Position numbers and translations under genes: made by a program
The notes under the pieces: model-generated
Databases searched by the model: none
Seen by the model: the letters and a program-made list of their open reading frames with translations, nothing else
What the model was told of the DNA's origin: nothing
Shown: piece by piece, positions 33,718 through 43,140 of the stretch
Position numbering within the stretch: position 1 is the stretch's first letter
Layout of the letters: every line of letters begins with the position of its first letter
Source: an uncultured bacterium
GTDB taxonomy: Bacteria > Bacillota > Clostridia > Lachnospirales > Lachnospiraceae
Length of the DNA stretch: 64,000 nt
Assembly (NCBI GenBank): GCA_905214875.1
Contig: CAJMNR010000004.1
Location: forward strand, 60,540 to 124,539
Direction: 5' to 3'

Positions 33718-36354
33718 CTAGCGAGTTATTTTTACTTTAATTATTTTACTATATGCTCCATACACGCGTGCTCCTGTAGAGTCTTTCTTATAGGCACGAA
33801 CCCTTACATAGTATGTCTTCCCTTTTACAAACTTAGAAAGGGATAATGTGTTCTTACTACTGTTGGCTGTCTTAACGCCTGTTTTAAAGTTTTTATTCAT
33901 ACAAAACGTATAACTGTATCCGTCAACTCCACTTAGCTTTTTTACATTCATTGCAATTGTCTTTGCCTTCGTGTTCTTCGCACTAGTCAAAGTTGCCTTT
34001 GCTACGCTTACTTTTTTCCACTTTGCTGTAATCGTCACATTACCGATGGACCCTTTTTTAATGGAAGTCACTTTCTTTGACCCTTGATACCAACCAACGA
34101 ATGTGTAGCCTTTTCTTGTCGGATTCTTCCATGTAAACGTATTAGACGTAACATTGTAAGAGGTTTTATTGCCTGAGGCATTCTTTCCTCCCGCCAGCTG
34201 ATACGTAATCTTATAGGAATTTAGCTTCCATTTTGCATAAAGCTTTAGATTTCCTGTCGTTGACGTTGTAAAACCGCCAAACTTCTTTGTACATGCCTGA
34301 TCTGTAAACCATCCTGCAAAAGAATATCCTCTTTTTGTTGGTGCACTAAGCGAAACAGCTTTTGTCTCTTTATACGTTTTGGGATTCTTGGACGCATTGG
34401 TACCGCCATTTAATCCGTACGTAATTGTAAATTCTCTTGGAACAACGTTAATTTTCACCTTGATACCAGTAACGACAGCAAGGTATGTCGTATCCTCTGG
34501 TGTGTATTTTACGGTATATTCCTGTATGCCGATTGTCTTTAACTGTGTGGATGCTGCCTTCTCAAAGGAGAATCCTTTCGGAAGCGCAATACTTCCTAAC
34601 GTTGCATAACGCTTGGCCGTTAGGTTCGTCGGCACGGTATAGGTTGGCATTGCAAGCTCGCCTGGCTTATTATAGTACTTTTTATTAGGAAGGGTTTCAT
34701 AGTACTTCTTTACTACCGTTGCTGTTGGAAGGGTAAAAAGAATCGTATCCTTATCCACAATACCATAGCAAGTACTTTTTACCTCACTGTAGATTGCTAA
34801 TGTCTTAAGGCTCTTTAAGCCGTTAAATGGGTTTTCTATGGATGTCATCGCATTACCTGTTATGGTAACCCCGGTAAGCTTCGTACAGTCTGCCAATGAC
34901 ATACTCTTAATCTCCGTCACATCTTCTGGCACATCTAACATGCCGGATAATGACACGCTTCCTCGAAGCAGCATCTTGTTTGTTCCATCGATCTGATACA
35001 AGATATTATCGATTACTTTAAACTTCTTATTCCCTGCTGCTACCGTGATATCACGTAAAGACGTACACCCTGCAAAAACTAAGGAATCCATTACATTCAC
35101 ATTTTCCGGAATATGAATTGCCGCCATACTTGTACAGTCACTAAACGCTTCTGGTAATATACTCGTCACTTGATTTGGAATCGTAATCGAGGTAAGTGCC
35201 TTGCATCCACTAAACGTACCACTTTCAATTTTCGTGATTGCTGATGGAATATTTACTTGTCCAAGGCTTGTACATCCTTTAAATGTATTACTTCCGATTT
35301 CTTTGACCGTTTCCGGTATTACAACCTTCGTAATCTTGTCACAGCCACTAAATGCCCCTGATCCAATTCGGGCTATTTTCTTTCCGTAGACTACCTCTGG
35401 AAATGTAACGGTACCCGTTCTTTCACGATTACACCATATTACTTCCATCGTATCCGGATCATCTTCGTTTTCCCCTGGCATGACTTTATATAAGATTCCT
35501 CCCACTAGCTTATACGATGCATTGTTGGCATCAACCGTAATAGACGTAAGCATTTTCGTACCAAGTAATGCATTTTCCCCGATTTCAATAAGAGATGCTG
35601 GGAAGTTGATTGTCGTTAAATTACTGCAATTCGCAAATGCATACTGATAGATTGTTCGTAATCCAGATGGCAAACTAATCTTTGTAACAACCGTATTATC
35701 AAAAAATGCATACATTTCAATTTCTTTTACCGTTTGTGGTATGGTAACGACCGCAGCATTTGGTGCTGCCTTAATGAGCGTAGTCGCATCCTTACTATAT
35801 AAGGAACCACCAATCACAGAAAAACTGGAATTACCAGCTGCAACCTGATAAGAAGTAAGGGACGTACACCCTTCCACTGCCATCGGCGCAAATTCTGTTA
35901 CCTTCTTTGGTATGGTAATACTCTTTAATTTAGAACAATTCCGAAATAGTCCCTCTTTGATTTCTGCCATGTTCTCCGAGAGTGTTACCTTTGTCAGTGA
36001 CTTACAGGATTCAAACGCATAGGTTCCAATCTTCGTCACACTGTTAGGGATCGTTATCTCTGTCAGGGATTCACACCCTGCAAATGCATAAGATCCAATA
36101 CTTTTAATTGTTGCAGGTAGTGTAATTTCCTTCAAATTCTTACATTTATAAAATGCCTTACTTCCGATTGCCGTTACTTGTCCTGGTACAACAACCTTCT
36201 CTGCCGTTCCTTCATAAGAAACAAGCACTCCATCAGCGTTAATTATAAAAGGGCTGGACGCAGAAACACTTTCACTTTTCCCTATTGTAAAAAATGCCAC
36301 TGCTGTCAGCATTGCGATATACACTATCACTCTTTTTCTTCTGTTAAAATCCAT
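33718..36354 (-). CDS. Secreted leucine-rich-repeat (BspA-type) surface protein
   Basis: 878 residues. Signal peptide (about 1-33), about 20 BspA-type LRR_5 repeats (about 40-560; typical phrases IGSYAFAGCESLTEITIPNS), two InlB-B repeats (about 660-795; YGLNGGTN...GWF...LYAKW), and a C-terminal FnIII-like segment (about 797-878). No LPxTG-type signal or anchor is seen, so it is probably secreted or held non-covalently. Adhesion or host/polymer binding is the usual role inferred for BspA proteins. The ATG follows GGGGAGAGG and lies only 31 bp after the SufB-like stop with no terminator between, so some read-through is possible. Confidence 0.88.
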   Translation of the reverse strand: MDFNRRKRVIVYIAMLTAVAFFTIGKSESVSASSPFIINADGVLVSYEGTAEKVVVPGQVTAIGSKAFYKCKNLKEITLPATIKSIGSYAFAGCESLTEITIPNSVTKIGTYAFESCKSLTKVTLSENMAEIKEGLFRNCSKLKSITIPKKVTEFAPMAVEGCTSLTSYQVAAGNSSFSVIGGSLYSKDATTLIKAAPNAAVVTIPQTVKEIEMYAFFDNTVVTKISLPSGLRTIYQYAFANCSNLTTINFPASLIEIGENALLGTKMLTSITVDANNASYKLVGGILYKVMPGENEDDPDTMEVIWCNRERTGTVTFPEVVYGKKIARIGSGAFSGCDKITKVVIPETVKEIGSNTFKGCTSLGQVNIPSAITKIESGTFSGCKALTSITIPNQVTSILPEAFSDCTSMAAIHIPENVNVMDSLVFAGCTSLRDITVAAGNKKFKVIDNILYQIDGTNKMLLRGSVSLSGMLDVPEDVTEIKSMSLADCTKLTGVTITGNAMTSIENPFNGLKSLKTLAIYSEVKSTCYGIVDKDTILFTLPTATVVKKYYETLPNKKYYNKPGELAMPTYTVPTNLTAKRYATLGSIALPKGFSFEKAASTQLKTIGIQEYTVKYTPEDTTYLAVVTGIKVKINVVPREFTITYGLNGGTNASKNPKTYKETKAVSLSAPTKRGYSFAGWFTDQACTKKFGGFTTSTTGNLKLYAKWKLNSYKITYQLAGGKNASGNKTSYNVTSNTFTWKNPTRKGYTFVGWYQGSKKVTSIKKGSIGNVTITAKWKKVSVAKATLTSAKNTKAKTIAMNVKKLSGVDGYSYTFCMNKNFKTGVKTANSSKNTLSLSKFVKGKTYYVRVRAYKKDSTGARVYGAYSKIIKVKITR

Positions 36355-36385
36355 GGGCCCCTCTCCCCACTTGCTTATAATCGTA

Positions 36386-37309
36386 TTATTTTAAAAATCC
36401 ATTTACAATCTGGGCTTCTGCTTCCTCTTCTGTCAAACCAAATGTCATAAGCTTTATAATCTGCTCCCCTGCAATCTTTCCAATTGCAGCTTCATGGATC
36501 AAGCTGGCATCAATATCATTTGCTGCTAGCTCTGGAATGGCAACTACACTTGCATGGTCCATAATGATGGCATCGCATTCTGTATGTCCATTACACTTGT
36601 TGTTTCCATTGATCTTTGATAAGAATCTTTGATGGGAGTTATCTTTTGCCACAGATCTACTTACCACATCTGCTCCTGAATTTTCTCCATCTAAATCGAC
36701 TTCAAAATCAGTCTCTGCAGTCTGATGCTCGTGCGTCATAATCTTCTCTTTGATTACAATTGTTGCATTGTCTTTCAGCTTTGCTTTTGTCACACGTTTC
36801 GTAGAATCAACACCTTTGATCTGGACCGTGTCCATCTCCATATAGCTGCCTTCGTCCATATATACGATGGTTTGAGGATTCAGCACCCTCTCTCCGGTAC
36901 CTTCCCCTTCTCCATAATGCTTTTCGATATATTTTACCTTTGCATTTTTTCCTATATAAAACGTATGCACTCCATCATGTTGCGATTTCTGATTTCCACA
37001 GTTATGGATACCACATCCGGCAACAATCGTGACATCTGCACCTTCTCCAATATAGAAATCATTATAAACGGTTTCTGTAAGTCCTGTCTGGCTTAAGATT
37101 ACAGGGATATGTACACTTTCATGTACAGTGTTTGCCTTAATCTTGATATCGATTCCTGGCTTATCCGTTTTTGTTTCTATATCAATATTAGCTGTCGTAT
37201 TACGTCCTATGCTTTTTCCATTTGAACGGATGTTATACGCTCCTTCTGGAATCTCATGAATTCCTGATACTTCTTCTAACATATGTCTTTGTAATTCGTC
37301 CATCATCAT
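36386..37309 (-). CDS. SufB/SufD-like Fe-S assembly protein (SmsB-like)
   Basis: 307 residues, far shorter than E. coli SufB (about 495). It keeps the right-handed beta-helix core (for example VTIVAGCGIHNCGNQ and TFYIGKNAKVKYIEKHYGEG) and the C-terminal helical tail. At the position of the SufB catalytic Cys motif (D-x-x-C-x-H-G-A-T) it reads DASLIHEAAIG, so that Cys is missing. A Cys-rich CGIHNC and a C-x7-C (KCNGHTEC) are present instead. With the SufC gene 15 bp upstream it forms a two-gene set like the minimal SmsCB system of anaerobes and archaea. Three successive ATGs are possible starts after GGAGG. Confidence 0.85.
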   Translation of the reverse strand: MMMDELQRHMLEEVSGIHEIPEGAYNIRSNGKSIGRNTTANIDIETKTDKPGIDIKIKANTVHESVHIPVILSQTGLTETVYNDFYIGEGADVTIVAGCGIHNCGNQKSQHDGVHTFYIGKNAKVKYIEKHYGEGEGTGERVLNPQTIVYMDEGSYMEMDTVQIKGVDSTKRVTKAKLKDNATIVIKEKIMTHEHQTAETDFEVDLDGENSGADVVSRSVAKDNSHQRFLSKINGNNKCNGHTECDAIIMDHASVVAIPELAANDIDASLIHEAAIGKIAGEQIIKLMTFGLTEEEAEAQIVNGFLK

Positions 37310-37324
37310 TTCCTCCAGTATTTA

Positions 37325-38044
37325 TTACACTTCTTGATAGAATTTACATGCCTCTTTTGTTGTTCCCAATAGCTCTGGAAGAATTTCATTCTTACTTCCA
37401 TGCTTTCTTACTTCTCCATCTGCAATTACGATAATTTCGTCTGCAATTGAGAGAATTCTTTCCTGATGGGAAATGATCATCAAAGATCCTTTTGTCTCCT
37501 CATGTAACTTTTCAAATACGCGTATTAAATTATTGAAGCTCCAAATGTCGATTCCTGCTTCTGGTTCATCAAAAATGGACAGTTGTGATTTTCTAGCCAT
37601 AACCGTTGCAATCTCAATTCGTTTGATTTCACCGCCCGATAAGCTTGCATTGACTTCACGGTCAATATAATCCTTTGCACATAAGCCGACTTCGGATAAA
37701 TACAGGCAAGCATCTGCCGTGTTCGTATTTTCTCCCGTTGCTAATCGGATTAAGTCTTTTACTGTAATTCCTTTAAATCGAACTGGCTGCTGAAAGGCAA
37801 AGCTGATTCCCTTTTTTGCACGCTCTGTAATATTTATATCGGTAATATCTTCTCCATTAAATAGGATTTTTCCAGAAGTAGGCTTCTCTATTCCAACAAT
37901 AATCTTCGCCAAAGTAGATTTTCCGCCACCATTTGGTCCCGTAATTGCAATAAACTTGCCTTCCTCTATTTTTAAGTTCACGTTTTTTAGTATCTCTTTT
38001 CCCTCGTTTTCGACCTGAAAAGAAACATTTTTTAGTTCAAGCAT
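37325..38044 (-). CDS. sufC: Fe-S assembly ATPase SufC (SmsC-like)
   Basis: ABC-type ATPase (239 aa) of Fe-S cluster assembly. Walker A GPNGGGKST, signature LSGGEIKRIEIA, Walker B LSIFDEPEAGID and H-loop SHQERI. The reading frame extends upstream to 38107, but AGGAGGAA precedes the ATG at 38044. It powers conformational change of its SufB-like partner next door. No SufS, SufU or SufD gene is nearby. Confidence 0.93.
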   Translation of the reverse strand: MLELKNVSFQVENEGKEILKNVNLKIEEGKFIAITGPNGGGKSTLAKIIVGIEKPTSGKILFNGEDITDINITERAKKGISFAFQQPVRFKGITVKDLIRLATGENTNTADACLYLSEVGLCAKDYIDREVNASLSGGEIKRIEIATVMARKSQLSIFDEPEAGIDIWSFNNLIRVFEKLHEETKGSLMIISHQERILSIADEIIVIADGEVRKHGSKNEILPELLGTTKEACKFYQEV

Positions 38045-38105
38045 AGCTATTCCTCCTGTAAATATACAGCTTTTATTATGTATGTGTTTATTTTTCACTA
38101 TATAC

Positions 38106-38134
38106 ATTATATTTATTGCTTTTTAAATACACAA
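38106..38134 (-). promoter_or_regulatory. Promoter of the sufCB-like pair
   Basis: Minus-strand TTGTGT-17 bp-TATAAT, about 60 bp upstream of sufC. Confidence 0.55.
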
Positions 38135-38183
38135 GCTTTTATAAAAAGAGTTTTGATTTCAGAGAACTTTCCCCTTCGTAAGA

Positions 38184-38220
38184 AAAAAGCGACCTACCAC
38201 TAGATGATAAGTCGCTTTTT
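38184..38220. terminator. Terminator of the Ig-like protein gene
   Basis: AAAAAGCGAC / GTCGCTTTTT stem with additional pairing inside; U-runs on both strands make it bidirectional. Confidence 0.8.
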
Positions 38221-38227
38221 GAATTGT

Positions 38228-39184
38228 TTATAATTCTAAGAAGTCTTTCAAACTCATGTTAAACATAAGTTTTTTTGTCGCTGCATCATAATAATCTACT
38301 TTTAAATCTATTTTATTATATGTAACACCAGATAATCCTTGATATAGGATTGCATTCACCACTAACTCGCCTAACACATCTGTATTCATGTTATCTTCAT
38401 CCGATTCGCTATCTGTAATATAGATGTTTAGTGTATTACATTTGCTGTTTACTGTTGCTTTGGAAACCATCTTTGTACTGTTCGCAAATGTCTTTGCCTG
38501 CTTATCGATTTCTGCCTTTAATTTTTTCATACATTTGTCATAGGATCTTTTTGTTACCTTATATATAACATAGTTTCCTTTGACTTTCGTACTCTTGATT
38601 GTCATCTCTTTGGATAATTCCGCTTTAATCTCTTTATCGTTAAAAAGAGTTTTATCTAATTTTAAATCTATGATCTTATCATTAACTGTAACCTTACAAG
38701 TATATTTTTTCCCATTATGAAATACGGTTACAGTTGTCTTGCCTGGCGCAACTGCTTTTATTGTACCATTTTTGACAGTAACGATTTTCTTATTGTTTGA
38801 TTTATAAGTCACTTTTTTATAAGCGCCTTTTAAGCTTATCTTCTTTGAGGATCCTTCTGTCAATGTAACCGACTTATTGGAAAGCTCTGCTTTCTTAACA
38901 GTCACCTTACAAGTATAACTTTTTCCGTTTACCTTTGCAGTAATCTTGGCCGTTCCTTTTTTCTTACCCGTAACAACACCATCTTTTACAGTCGCAATTT
39001 TCGTGTTACTGGACTTCCAAGTCACTTTCTTCTTTGTGCCCTTTACTTTGATCGTGGCCTTCTTTTGTTCATAAACCGTAACCTTTGTCTTATCCAACTT
39101 CACAGACACTGCATCTGCTTTTTGTGTTGGAATTGCTAACAGACATAAACATAATACTGCTAAAGTTGCTAATAATTTTTTCAT
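38228..39184 (-). CDS. Secreted protein with bacterial Ig-like (BIG2) domains
   Basis: 318 residues. Signal peptide (about 1-25), two BIG2-type Ig-like domains (about 27-100 and 103-175; motifs VTWKSSNTKIATVKDG-V-x-G-KKKGTAKITA), then a 140-residue C-terminal domain of no recognised family with phrases ELVVNAILYQGLSGVTY and MKKLKAEIDKQAKTF. Lys-rich and secreted, so probably a wall- or matrix-associated protein. GGAAGGT precedes the ATG. Confidence 0.85.
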   Translation of the reverse strand: MKKLLATLAVLCLCLLAIPTQKADAVSVKLDKTKVTVYEQKKATIKVKGTKKKVTWKSSNTKIATVKDGVVTGKKKGTAKITAKVNGKSYTCKVTVKKAELSNKSVTLTEGSSKKISLKGAYKKVTYKSNNKKIVTVKNGTIKAVAPGKTTVTVFHNGKKYTCKVTVNDKIIDLKLDKTLFNDKEIKAELSKEMTIKSTKVKGNYVIYKVTKRSYDKCMKKLKAEIDKQAKTFANSTKMVSKATVNSKCNTLNIYITDSESDEDNMNTDVLGELVVNAILYQGLSGVTYNKIDLKVDYYDAATKKLMFNMSLKDFLEL

Positions 39185-39261
39185 TTTTCTACCTTCCTTT
39201 CTCTCACAATAGAAATAATACCATTATATGACAGCCTTTTCAATCTTAAGACCATCGGAAC

Positions 39262-39296
39262 AAAGCCGCTCGACCTATTTCGGTCAAACGGCTTTT
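39262..39296. terminator. Hairpin terminator after the NlpC/P60 gene
   Basis: AAAGCCG-CTCGACC / GGTCAAA-CGGCTTT imperfect stem with a TATTTC loop. The U-run is weak on the minus strand. Confidence 0.65.
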
Positions 39297-39301
39297 AAAA
39301 A

Positions 39302-40495
39302 CTATTTAATAATTCTTTTTATTGCATATGGGGTACGGTAATTGTATTTAGATATCTTAATTCCATCTTTAGGATTACTTGCATGTACAATTTTACCTCC
39401 ACCAATATAGATTGCTACATGGTTTACAGTTCCGCCACTAGCGTAGAAGACTAAATCTCCTGCTTGTAAGTTGCTTGCACTTACGCTTCTTCCTACCTTA
39501 GCCTGTTGACGGCTTGTTCTTGGAATGCTGTAGCCAAACTTACGATATACCGCCTGTGTAAATCCAGAACAGTCTGTACCATTTGTAAGACTTGTTCCAC
39601 CCCAAACATATGGGTTTCCAACGAATTGTTTTGCATAAGCTACAAGTGCACTTCCTGTTGTACTTCCTGAATTACTACTTGCTGTCTGGCTGCTTGTCGT
39701 CTTATTCGTTGTTGACGACTTATTGCTGGATGTTTTACTTGATGAAGTACTTGAAGATGTAGTTGTTTTCTTACTAGAAGTCGTGCTTTGTGTCTTTGCA
39801 GCATTTGCTGCTTGTTGTTTCGCTAACTCTTCAGCCTCTTGCTGACGTGCTAACTCTTCGGCTTCTTGATTCTTTCTTTCCTCTTCGATGGAAACGGCAT
39901 TTTCGAACTCGTGGTAAATCGATACATATGCTTTCGCTACATATCCTTTTGTTCCATCAAAATCAATCTTTACCCATTCATCTTCTTCTGCTAATACACG
40001 ATAAGGCTGTCCTTCAGAAATCAGTCCTAATACAGAAGCTTTTTCACTATGATCTGCTCGTACTCGTAAAGTCTCTGTATTAGACTTTGCAAAAGTAAGT
40101 GCATATTCATCCAACATATCTTTAATTTCTTCACCAATTGCAAGATACTTAGATGATACATATCCTTCTACACTTCCGGAAACTATTTTTGCCCATTCGC
40201 CATGCATTTCCTCTAAAAGAACTGCTCCACCTTTGTAAAGCTTACCAAGGATTTCTCCATCTGTATCTGCTGTCTTTCTGATATTTACATAATCATCTGC
40301 AATAGATAGTCCGATGAATGCATAAGGAGTTGTATCTCCTCCCATAAGCTCAAGTTGAATCTTTTCTGCATTTTTTGCTATAGAAGTTTCTAAACAAACC
40401 TCATTTTTATCTATCGGCGCCGCATTTGCTGTCACACCCATCATAAGCGGGGCTGCTAAGCAAAGTGATGTCATCATAATTTTTATGCTTCTCAT
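39302..40495 (-). CDS. Secreted NlpC/P60 endopeptidase with two SH3b domains
   Basis: Secreted wall hydrolase (397 aa). Signal peptide (about 1-26), SH3b domains (about 62-118 and 133-193), Glu/Gln coiled coil (about 200-232), Ser/Thr/Lys linker (about 235-280), NlpC/P60 domain (about 283-397). Catalytic Cys in GTDCSGF, His in NHVAIYIG and a third polar residue in HASN are present. It should cut the peptide stem of peptidoglycan. GGAGG precedes the ATG. Confidence 0.94.
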   Translation of the reverse strand: MRSIKIMMTSLCLAAPLMMGVTANAAPIDKNEVCLETSIAKNAEKIQLELMGGDTTPYAFIGLSIADDYVNIRKTADTDGEILGKLYKGGAVLLEEMHGEWAKIVSGSVEGYVSSKYLAIGEEIKDMLDEYALTFAKSNTETLRVRADHSEKASVLGLISEGQPYRVLAEEDEWVKIDFDGTKGYVAKAYVSIYHEFENAVSIEEERKNQEAEELARQQEAEELAKQQAANAAKTQSTTSSKKTTTSSSTSSSKTSSNKSSTTNKTTSSQTASSNSGSTTGSALVAYAKQFVGNPYVWGGTSLTNGTDCSGFTQAVYRKFGYSIPRTSRQQAKVGRSVSASNLQAGDLVFYASGGTVNHVAIYIGGGKIVHASNPKDGIKISKYNYRTPYAIKRIIK

Positions 40496-40631
40496 TTAAT
40501 CCTCCATTTGTCATCATTACGTATTTTTTTACAATTCTATTAAAATTGTTACATAATTGTTAACAAATGTAATCATATCATAGGGGGAGCCCCTACGTCA
40601 ATGGAAGTTATTTACTAACTTATTTCATGTA

Positions 40632-40669
40632 AAAACGCCAGGCAAATCCAATGATTTACCTGGCGTTTT
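40632..40669 (-). terminator. Terminator of the pentapeptide-repeat gene
   Basis: AAAACGCCAGG-x-AAATC / GATTT-x-CCTGGCGTTTT, a near-perfect 17-bp stem with a 4-nt loop and a T-run on the minus strand. Confidence 0.88.
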
Positions 40670-40688
40670 CCATCTTTTATTCCTTTAT

Positions 40689-41291
40689 CTAGACTACTTT
40701 TATTCCAAGCATCTTAGCAATCTCTGTTGCCTGAAATAAATCCATCTTAACTCCGGCTAACTCTTTATACGTATCCGAAACCATGATATTCGTAATATTA
40801 CAATCGGATACGTCGATTCCCTTCAACGGCGTCTTAAAGAAATCTACACTTGTAAGATTTACTTTTTTCAGTGTGATTTTCTTAAACTTTACCTCTGACA
40901 TGAAGCTCTGCGTAAAATCACTCTCAGTAATCTTACAGTTATCCCATAACGTGCTTACACAATTGGTATACATAAAAGAGCTTGTATCAATGATGCATGT
41001 GTGAAAGTTTGTCTGACTAAACTTGCTTCCATCCGCCTTGCTTTCTGTGACTTTGCAGTCCTTCCAATAGCTCTCAAAAAAGATACAATTGGAGAAGTCG
41101 CAACTTTTAAATGTTACTTCTCGAAAGACTGCTTTAGAAAAATCACATCCGATGAATCTACATTTACTAAATTCAACGCGATTAAATTCTATATTATACA
41201 AGTCTTCTTCTACAAGTACTTCTCCTTCAAACTTTCTTTCTTCAATTGGCATTTCCTCCACTCGAAACGTCTGAATTGCTTCTATTAACAT
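40689..41291 (-). CDS. Pentapeptide-repeat protein
   Basis: 200 residues. From about residue 32 to 165 it has a run of A(D/N)LxX-like pentapeptides (for example FSKCRFIGCDFSKAVFREVTF), which fold into a four-sided beta helix. Some members (Qnr, MfpA) mimic DNA and protect gyrase; many others are of unknown role. The repeat register here, rich in Cys and Phe, does not point to Qnr. It stands alone on the minus strand and is probably cytoplasmic, with no signal peptide. Confidence 0.85.
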   Translation of the reverse strand: MLIEAIQTFRVEEMPIEERKFEGEVLVEEDLYNIEFNRVEFSKCRFIGCDFSKAVFREVTFKSCDFSNCIFFESYWKDCKVTESKADGSKFSQTNFHTCIIDTSSFMYTNCVSTLWDNCKITESDFTQSFMSEVKFKKITLKKVNLTSVDFFKTPLKGIDVSDCNITNIMVSDTYKELAGVKMDLFQATEIAKMLGIKVV

Positions 41292-41350
41292 AATATCGCT
41301 ATCCCCCGACTAGTATCATCTACCTACCAGTATAACAGATTTCAAACATT

Positions 41351-42415
41351 TTATGTTGTTTCATCATTGTCTGTAGCTTCAACTTCTGTGATTGTTGCAC
41401 TCTTTTCTAAGAGATCTAACATCTTTTCTTCTAATAATAAGCTACGTAATTCTGCTTCTCCGTACTCTTCTTCTAAAGCATCTGCACTATCATAGCCATT
41501 TTCATCTGCAAGTGTTTGAACGCCTTCTTTATATTCGTCATCTGAAACTGAAAGATTTTCTTTCTTGCTAATAGTATCTACTACGATTGTACGATATACC
41601 ATATTCTTGATTTCATTTTCTACATCTTCTTCAGATATTTGAAGTAAGTCATAGAATTCCTGTAATGTTGAACAACCAAACATCTGCATATTTGCTTCAT
41701 AATTAGCTTCCACTGACGCTTTGCTGCTTGCGTATAGCTCGTCCGAATATTTTACAAATTCAGAATTCTCAATTACCTTCTGCATAAGAGCTTCTCTTAC
41801 TTCACTCTCGCTTTGTTGTTCATACTGCTCTTCTAACGAAGCCTTTACTGCTTCTTTGAACTCATCATAAGATTCACATCCAAGTTCCTCTAACAACGCT
41901 TTATCCGTTGCTTTTGGAATGACTTCTTCTTTTACTGCGCTAACTGTTCCCTTATATGTTACTTTCTTTCCTGCTAATTCAGAATCAAAAAAGTCGTCTT
42001 CATACGTAACAGTAAAATTAATCTTGGAGCCGGCAGAAAGACCGATCATCTTCTTATCAAATTCTGCTCCAAATGATTCATCCCCAATCATGTTTTCCCA
42101 TTCATCAGTACTAAAATCCAGGATTGTCTCTCCATCTGCTGTACCTGTAAATTTTGCAGCGATGTAATCACCACTTTTCGCAGCGCGATCTACAACATTG
42201 TATTCTGCATATTGAGCTAAAATAGAATCAATCTCTGAGGTTACAATATCATCTGTAATCTTGTACACTGGCTTTTCGACTGCTAGATTATTATAATCAC
42301 ATAGCTTTACTTCCCCATTTTCAGATACATTTGCTGCAGTTTCCTTACTCTTTGCACATCCAGCCATTGCAAACATCGCGGTTACTAATACTAAACCTAT
42401 TACTCTTTTTTTCAT
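41351..42415 (-). CDS. Secreted trigger-factor-like peptidyl-prolyl isomerase lipoprotein
   Basis: 354 residues. Lipoprotein signal with lipobox AMAGC (Cys20), then an FKBP-type PPIase domain (about 85-170; GDYIAAKFTGTADG, IGLSAGSKINFTVTYEDDF) and a trigger-factor C-terminal helical domain (about 180-330). The ribosome-binding N-terminal domain of true trigger factor is absent. It probably assists folding of exported proteins at the cell surface, fitting the many secreted wall proteins nearby. AAGGAG precedes the ATG. Confidence 0.88.
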   Translation of the reverse strand: MKKRVIGLVLVTAMFAMAGCAKSKETAANVSENGEVKLCDYNNLAVEKPVYKITDDIVTSEIDSILAQYAEYNVVDRAAKSGDYIAAKFTGTADGETILDFSTDEWENMIGDESFGAEFDKKMIGLSAGSKINFTVTYEDDFFDSELAGKKVTYKGTVSAVKEEVIPKATDKALLEELGCESYDEFKEAVKASLEEQYEQQSESEVREALMQKVIENSEFVKYSDELYASSKASVEANYEANMQMFGCSTLQEFYDLLQISEEDVENEIKNMVYRTIVVDTISKKENLSVSDDEYKEGVQTLADENGYDSADALEEEYGEAELRSLLLEEKMLDLLEKSATITEVEATDNDETT

Positions 42416-42604
42416 TTTATCTCCTTATTCTGGTTCCAATTATACTCTTCACTATTTTATAAAAAATATGTGATAATTTTATGGTTTCTAGTAGTTTTTT
42501 TTTTAAATTCAAAAAAAACTTATTATATGGTAATATTTTACCGATATATAAATGTATTGTTTTTTTATAAATATTGCAAAATCACTTACGAAAGAAGGTA
42601 TACT

Positions 42605-43012
42605 ATGGAAATATCATGTTGCACCTATTGCGGCAAATTATTTCATTCATTCGAAGGACAGCGATATTGCCCCCGTTGTATAAGTGTACTTGAAGAACGG
42701 TTTAAACTCGTAAAAGAGTATATTTATGAACATCCAGAAGCAACTGCTCCTGAAGTTGCAAAAGAATTCGATATAAGTATACGCACCATTTATCGATGGG
42801 TTAGAGAAGAACGACTTGCTTTTTCTGAAAAATCAGGCTTTGGACTTCCATGTCAATCCTGTGGAGAAACAATTAATATGGGACGTTATTGTCCTAAATG
42901 TAAATTAAAGCTACGTAATAATCTCTCCAATGCTTATAAATCAAAACCAGTTGAAAATAAACGTACTTCTGCGGATTATCCAAAGATGCGTTTTCTTCAA
43001 GATGAATATTAG
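42605..43012 (+). CDS. YvyF-like zinc-ribbon/helix-turn-helix protein
   Basis: 136 residues from the ATG at 42605 (AGAAGG upstream; the longer frame to 42470 has no site). N-terminal zinc ribbon CTYCGKLFHSFEGQRYCPRC, a middle helix-turn-helix (EVAKEFDISIRTIYRWVREER), and a second CQSCGETINMGRYCPKC ribbon. The first two parts match the YvyF/TIGR03826 family, usually encoded beside flgM in flagellar operons. Here it is alone, divergent from the PPIase gene. A regulatory or flagellar role is inferred. Confidence 0.82.
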   Translation: MEISCCTYCGKLFHSFEGQRYCPRCISVLEERFKLVKEYIYEHPEATAPEVAKEFDISIRTIYRWVREERLAFSEKSGFGLPCQSCGETINMGRYCPKCKLKLRNNLSNAYKSKPVENKRTSADYPKMRFLQDEY

Positions 43013-43092
43013 TACATCCAATTTTGCTTTTTAGCAAAATCTCAACTATATAACGCACATAATAAAAAAGGCAATATTGAAACTTCCCACAT

Positions 43093-43138
43093 AAAGAAGG
43101 AATCTACAGTATCCCACTGAAAATTCCTTCTTTTTTTA
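43093..43138. terminator. Terminator of the YvyF-like gene
   Basis: AAAGAAGGAAT / ATTCCTTCTTT perfect 11-bp stem, 19-nt loop, T7 on the plus strand; it also lies just after the convergent gene's stop. Confidence 0.85.
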
Positions 43139-43140
43139 TA

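Noticed and set aside
39660..39790. Repetitive tract suggesting a CRISPR array or tandem repeat
   Set aside because: It is the Ser/Thr/Lys-rich linker coding region of the NlpC/P60 protein; there are no spacer-repeat units.
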